A stretch of DNA of 35,565 bases. It comes from Metaruminococcus_A sp900762715 (lineage in GTDB: Bacteria; Bacillota; Clostridia; Oscillospirales; Ruminococcaceae). Where the stretch lies: positions 1 to 35,565 of the forward strand of contig DBFBLF010000066.1 in the NCBI GenBank assembly GCA_048204295.1, in the 5' to 3' direction. The notes below the pieces were generated by a model. It was not told where the DNA came from. It did no database searches and was given only the letters and a program-made list of their open reading frames with translations. Below, in pieces: positions 32,098 to 35,565 of the stretch (the first letter of the stretch is position 1; each line of letters begins with the position of its first letter). Made by a program: the position numbers and the translations under genes.

Positions 32098-32716
32098 AAT
32101 CCGCTCCTAAAAAAGGATTTATCTTCCGCTCTGTTTCAAGCGTCGTCTCGGGCCCGTGACCAGGCAGAATGCGGTAATCGCCCCGGAGAGCCGCAAGGCA
32201 TTTGAGAGATGCGGAAAGGGCGGAAAAATCCCCGCCGTAGAAATCGGTCCGGCCGACGGAACCGGCAAACAGGGTATCCCCTGTAAAAAGAACCTCCCCG
32301 CAGCGGTAGGTCATTGAGCCCTGCGTATGGCCGGGCGTATGGTACGCCTCAAACTCCACACCGCCCGCAGTAAAAATTTCACCATCGTTCACCAAACGTT
32401 CGGCTTGAAAAGGCGCAGTTTTCACGTCGATCAAGCCGGAGGCATTCTTCTCCGGGTCAGCGAGTATTTCCTCATCTTTCGCACCGATGATCACTTCAAG
32501 CCCGTATTTTTCCTTAAGTTCAGCCACCGCGCCAATGTGGTCAAAATGCCCATGCGTCAGCAATATGGCGCACGGAACCAGCCCGTTTGTCTCAAGTTCA
32601 CGGGAAATCCGAACTGCATCCGCTCCCGGATCAATTAATACCACGGCGTCTTTCCGGTTCCATATAAAATAGCAGTTGACCTCCATCAGTCCAACCGGTA
32701 CGCGAAAAATCTGCAT
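32081..32716 (-). CDS. MBL fold metallo-hydrolase (glyoxalase II-like)
   Basis: This is a 211-residue beta-lactamase-fold hydrolase. The metal motif THGHFDHIG is near residues 54-62. Further ligands are in the AYHTPGHTQGS and LFTGDTLF segments and in the late GHGPETTLE. Family members act as glyoxalase II or as thioester hydrolases; the substrate is unknown. The start is ATG 32716 with GAGGT before it; a TTG directly ahead is not used. It sits 14 bases behind dtd. Confidence 0.92.
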   Translation of the reverse strand: MQIFRVPVGLMEVNCYFIWNRKDAVVLIDPGADAVRISRELETNGLVPCAILLTHGHFDHIGAVAELKEKYGLEVIIGAKDEEILADPEKNASGLIDVKTAPFQAERLVNDGEIFTAGGVEFEAYHTPGHTQGSMTYRCGEVLFTGDTLFAGSVGRTDFYGGDFSALSASLKCLAALRGDYRILPGHGPETTLETERKINPFLGADYDSLS

Positions 32717-32730
32717 CAAACTACCTCTTT

Positions 32731-33189
32731 TTAACGTTTTGTCAGGTGATCGGTGTCCAAAATGATTGTCACCGGGCCGTCGTTGACCAGGGAGACTTCC
32801 ATATCGGCGCCGAACTTTCCGGTTTCCACCGGGCGACTGGACAGTTCCCGCACCCGTTTTACAAAGTATTCGTATAGCAGCTCCGCCTCAGCGGGCGGAG
32901 CGCTTCCGTCAAAGGAAGGGCGGCGTCCCTTTTTGCAGTCAGCTCCCAGCGTAAAATTGGAAACCACCAAAAGGCTCCCGCCTATATCTTCGACCGACAG
33001 ATTCATTTTACCGCTTTCATCGGTAAAAATACGCAGGCCCATCAGCTTTTCGGCAAGGATATCTGCCTGGGCTATTGTATCGCCCCGCATAATACCGAGC
33101 AGTACAACCAGGCCTGGGCCGATGCTTCCCCCCGGTTCGCCGTCAATGACAATCTCCGCCCTGGAGACCCGCTGTAAAACAGCTTTCAT
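32731..33189 (-). CDS. dtd: D-aminoacyl-tRNA deacylase
   Basis: Proofreading enzyme releasing D-amino acids (and Gly) from mischarged tRNA. It has 152 residues. MKAVLQRVSRAEIVIDG opens the protein. The substrate motifs SNFTLGADCKKGRRPSF and NDGPVTIILD match the SQFTL and NxGPVT signatures, with Asn in place of the usual Gln. It is 13 bases after relA, an arrangement common in Firmicutes. Confidence 0.95.
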   Translation of the reverse strand: MKAVLQRVSRAEIVIDGEPGGSIGPGLVVLLGIMRGDTIAQADILAEKLMGLRIFTDESGKMNLSVEDIGGSLLVVSNFTLGADCKKGRRPSFDGSAPPAEAELLYEYFVKRVRELSSRPVETGKFGADMEVSLVNDGPVTIILDTDHLTKR

Positions 33190-33202
33190 ATATCATACTC
33201 CT

Positions 33203-35383
33203 TTACTGCTTGCCGGAACGCTCTACCGAGATGACGTCCTTTATTTTGGACAGCCTCTGGATAATATTTTTGAGCTGGTCTACCCCGGCAATTCCGATGG
33301 TCACAACAATATTGGCGTTTCCGTTTTTAAGTTCCCTTGCCGATACCTCATGGACGGGGACACGGAAGCCGGCGAGCTCAACCGTGACGTCGGCAAGAAG
33401 GCCGTTGCGGTCATGCGCGACAATATCGAGCGTACAGCGGTAATGGGTCTGATTGGTTTCCGCCCAGTGAACCGGAATCCAACGGTCGCGCTGTTCGGTA
33501 TTTTTCATCGAGGCAAGGACGTTGACACAGTCCTGCTTATGGATAGAGACACCGTGCCCGCGGGTGATGAACCCGATAATCGGGTCACCTGGAAGCGGGG
33601 TACAGCACTGGGAAAATTTGACCAAACAGTTATCAATGCCGTCAACGACCACGCCGCTGCCTTTATAGGTCGTTTTGGGGATTTCAGGAATAGCGGGGCG
33701 CTCCGGCTCCGCCGGCTTCGGCTTATAATTTTTAATATAGTCGTCTTTGATCCGCGCAATGATTTTAGAGAGCAGGATGCCGCCGTAGCCAAGAGCCGCA
33801 TAAAAATCTTCAACGCTGTTGAAGTGGTAACGTTTAGCTTCCGCCAAAAGGAATTCTTCCATTTCTTTATCCGGAAGGACAATCTGATTGCGTTTAAACT
33901 CACGTTCGATTTCGCTCTTGCCTTCAGCCACATTTTCAGAGCGTTTCTCTTTCTTGAACCAAGCCCGGATTTTGTTCCTAGCCTCGCCGGTCTTGACGAT
34001 ATTCAGCCAGCCGCGGTTTGGCCCATGGTTGGGGGAATTGCTTGTGATGATATCGACAACATCGCCGGTTTTGACCTTGTAGTCAATCGGGACAATCCGC
34101 CCGTCGACCTTGGCGCCGGTCATCCGGTTGCCGACCGCGCTGTGGATGGCATATGCGAAATCGATGACAGTAGACCCGACCGGAAGGCTTTTGACATCTC
34201 CCTTGGGTGTAAAGACAAAAACGTCCTCCGCGCCGAGGTCGGTCTTGATGCTGTAGACGATTTCCTCCGGGTTCTCGTTCTCCTGCTGAGATTCAATCAG
34301 ACGGCGGATCCAGGCAAAACGCTCCTCCTGTTTATCCTTGCCCTGAATCCCGAGCTTGTATTTCCAGTGGGCGGCAATTCCGTATTCCGCCGTATAGTGC
34401 ATATCCCAGGTTCTGATCTGAATTTCAAAGGGAATACCTTCTTTGCTTAGAACCGTGGTATGAAGCGATTGGTACATATTCGGCTTCGGCGTTGAGATAT
34501 AGTCCTTGAACCGGTTCGGGATTGGGGTAAACATATCGTGCATAATACCAAGGATGTTGTAGCACTCAATAACCGTGGAAGCGATAACCCGGACGGCATA
34601 AATATCGTAAACTTCGTCAAAATCCCGCCCTGCCATATAAACCTTGCGGTAGATGCCATACAGGCTCTTGACCCGCCCTTCAATATGGGGCTTAATATCG
34701 TACTCCTCCAGCCTTTTTTGAATCCGCTCGATAATGCCGGGGATAAAAAACTTCCGGTTGGACTCTTTTAGCTGAAGGGTGTCCTCTATCTCTTTTAAAG
34801 CGACCGGGTCGAGATATTGAAGCGCCAGATCCTCAAGTTCTTCTTTGACGGCGCGGATTCCCAACCGGTGGGCAATCGGCGCGTAAATTTCCATTGTCTC
34901 CAGGGAGGTGTCCCTCTGCTTTTGGGGAGGACGGTATTTGAGTGTGCGCATATTGTGCAGGCGATCGGCCAGCTTAATGATAATAACGCGGATATCCTGC
35001 GACATGGCAAAAAGCATTTTCCGCACGTTTTCCGCCTGCTGCTCTTCCCTGGTTGAGAGAGGAATTTTGCTCAGCTTGGTAACGCCGTCCACAAGGCTTG
35101 CAATTTCCTCACCAAACTGGGCGGTGAGTTCCTCCTTGGTGACAGGGGTATCCTCCACAACGTCGTGCAGGAGAGAAGCACAGATGCTGGCTTCATCCAT
35201 CCCGAGCTCCACTAAAATAGAGGCTACGGCAATTGGATGGGAAATATAGGGGTCGCCGGAATCTCTCCGTTGCCCTTCATGCGCCGTTTTAGCAAAGTCG
35301 TACGCTCTGACGATCTGTTCTTTATCGTACGAGCGTTCACTGCTGTCAATAGCATCCATTAAATTATGAAGATATGCTGGCAT
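33203..35383 (-). CDS. relA: RelA/SpoT bifunctional (p)ppGpp synthetase/hydrolase
   Basis: Stringent-response enzyme. It has 726 residues. The HD hydrolase has His49 and the His73-Asp74 pair (SLLHDVVEDT), with RHDN-like residues intact, so hydrolysis should work. The synthetase follows with YDIYAVRVI and the long LGIMHDMFTPIPNRFKDYI stretch. TGS (FTPKGDVKSLPVGST) lies near 390. A zinc-finger-like segment (KFSQCCTPLPGDPIIGF) and a C-terminal ACT domain (about 655-726) complete the protein. A GAGGAA ribosome binding site lies 5-6 bases ahead of ATG. Confidence 0.97.
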   Translation of the reverse strand: MPAYLHNLMDAIDSSERSYDKEQIVRAYDFAKTAHEGQRRDSGDPYISHPIAVASILVELGMDEASICASLLHDVVEDTPVTKEELTAQFGEEIASLVDGVTKLSKIPLSTREEQQAENVRKMLFAMSQDIRVIIIKLADRLHNMRTLKYRPPQKQRDTSLETMEIYAPIAHRLGIRAVKEELEDLALQYLDPVALKEIEDTLQLKESNRKFFIPGIIERIQKRLEEYDIKPHIEGRVKSLYGIYRKVYMAGRDFDEVYDIYAVRVIASTVIECYNILGIMHDMFTPIPNRFKDYISTPKPNMYQSLHTTVLSKEGIPFEIQIRTWDMHYTAEYGIAAHWKYKLGIQGKDKQEERFAWIRRLIESQQENENPEEIVYSIKTDLGAEDVFVFTPKGDVKSLPVGSTVIDFAYAIHSAVGNRMTGAKVDGRIVPIDYKVKTGDVVDIITSNSPNHGPNRGWLNIVKTGEARNKIRAWFKKEKRSENVAEGKSEIEREFKRNQIVLPDKEMEEFLLAEAKRYHFNSVEDFYAALGYGGILLSKIIARIKDDYIKNYKPKPAEPERPAIPEIPKTTYKGSGVVVDGIDNCLVKFSQCCTPLPGDPIIGFITRGHGVSIHKQDCVNVLASMKNTEQRDRWIPVHWAETNQTHYRCTLDIVAHDRNGLLADVTVELAGFRVPVHEVSARELKNGNANIVVTIGIAGVDQLKNIIQRLSKIKDVISVERSGKQ

Positions 35384-35393
35384 TTTTCATTCC

Positions 35394-35565
35394 TCAATTT
35401 CTCGTACCCGTTTCCTGCTTTTGCAGGGAACGGAATAGTCTGGAGGCTGTCAAAGAAACGCCGGGCGGATTTTTTTCTACCGTCAAAGCGTTCCGAACCT
35501 CCGAAAAATCAATCAGGTTGAGTTCCCGCAGCACTTCAAGCGCCGCGCGAAATTTAACATAACTT
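35394..35565 (-). CDS. recJ: RecJ C-terminal fragment (runs out of window)
   Basis: A minus-strand frame enters at the window edge without a stop and ends at TGA (35394-35396), 10 bases before relA. Its 57 codons read SYVKFRAALEVLREL then NLIDFSEVRNALTV and end LQKQETGTRN. This resembles the C-terminal end of the single-strand exonuclease RecJ (a KFR/KLR-ALEV-ELxLI pattern), and recJ lies upstream of relA in many Firmicutes. Only the tail is visible, so the call rests on pattern and position. Confidence 0.62.
   Translation of the reverse strand, partial: SYVKFRAALEVLRELNLIDFSEVRNALTVEKNPPGVSLTASRLFRSLQKQETGTRN

Noticed and set aside
32753..34450. 565-codon open frame on the plus strand
   Set aside because: It lies opposite dtd and relA, whose proteins are full length with clear motifs; the antisense frame shows no family features and has no ribosome binding site.

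Overview
This window is chromosomal core sequence from an endospore-forming member of the Clostridia, most like the Oscillospiraceae/Ruminococcaceae. The evidence is the B. subtilis-like yab cluster with the sporulation genes yabP, yabQ and spoVB, a CIRCE-controlled class I heat-shock operon, a PyrR-attenuated pyrimidine operon, clostridial hemZ, and strong GGAGG ribosome binding sites. Almost every gene is on the minus strand; the one clear plus-strand gene is an alcohol dehydrogenase. No rRNA, tRNA, CRISPR array, integrase or transposase was seen.

Layout, left to right. Positions 1-2046 hold corA, a possible 28-codon leader ORF in front of it, a branched inverted-repeat structure behind it, and a tandem array of hairpin repeats. 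Positions 2047-6930 are the operon hrcA-grpE-dnaK-dnaJ (transcribed leftward), with a perfect CIRCE operator and a sigma-A-type promoter. A divergent iron-dependent alcohol dehydrogenase follows (7111-8295, plus). A more AT-rich, isolated GH127-like glycosidase gene (8555-10237) has its own promoter and looks acquired. Beside it lie an inverted repeat and a fully consensus sigma-A promoter pointing away from it, which may make a very short RNA.

Positions 10529-20666 are the pyr operon, pyrR-pyrC-pyrF-carA-carB-pyrK-pyrD, followed by a histidine phosphatase and ruvX. Its leader has a PyrR-binding loop and an intrinsic terminator. The operon covers carbamoyl phosphate synthesis, dihydroorotase, dihydroorotate dehydrogenase and OMP decarboxylase; pyrB and pyrE are not in the window. 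Upstream of it is a poorly characterised trio: a DUF5685-like protein, a J-domain protein with a cysteine-rich tail, and a small membrane protein.

Positions 22990-28344 are a yab-type cluster, spoVB-mazG-hup-rqcP-yabP-yabQ-divIC-S1 protein, linking sporulation, nucleotide-pool cleaning, nucleoid structure, ribosome rescue and division. The hup 3' region carries a second hairpin array related to the one at 1431-1850. Positions 28421-35565 hold recJ (3' end only), relA, dtd, an MBL hydrolase, hemZ, a nucleoside kinase, a coiled-coil zinc-ribbon protein and a purine nucleoside phosphorylase. These are tightly packed and read leftward.

The least explained items are the two related hairpin arrays, the DUF5685/J-protein/membrane trio, the putative corA leader peptide, and the consensus promoter at 10440-10468.
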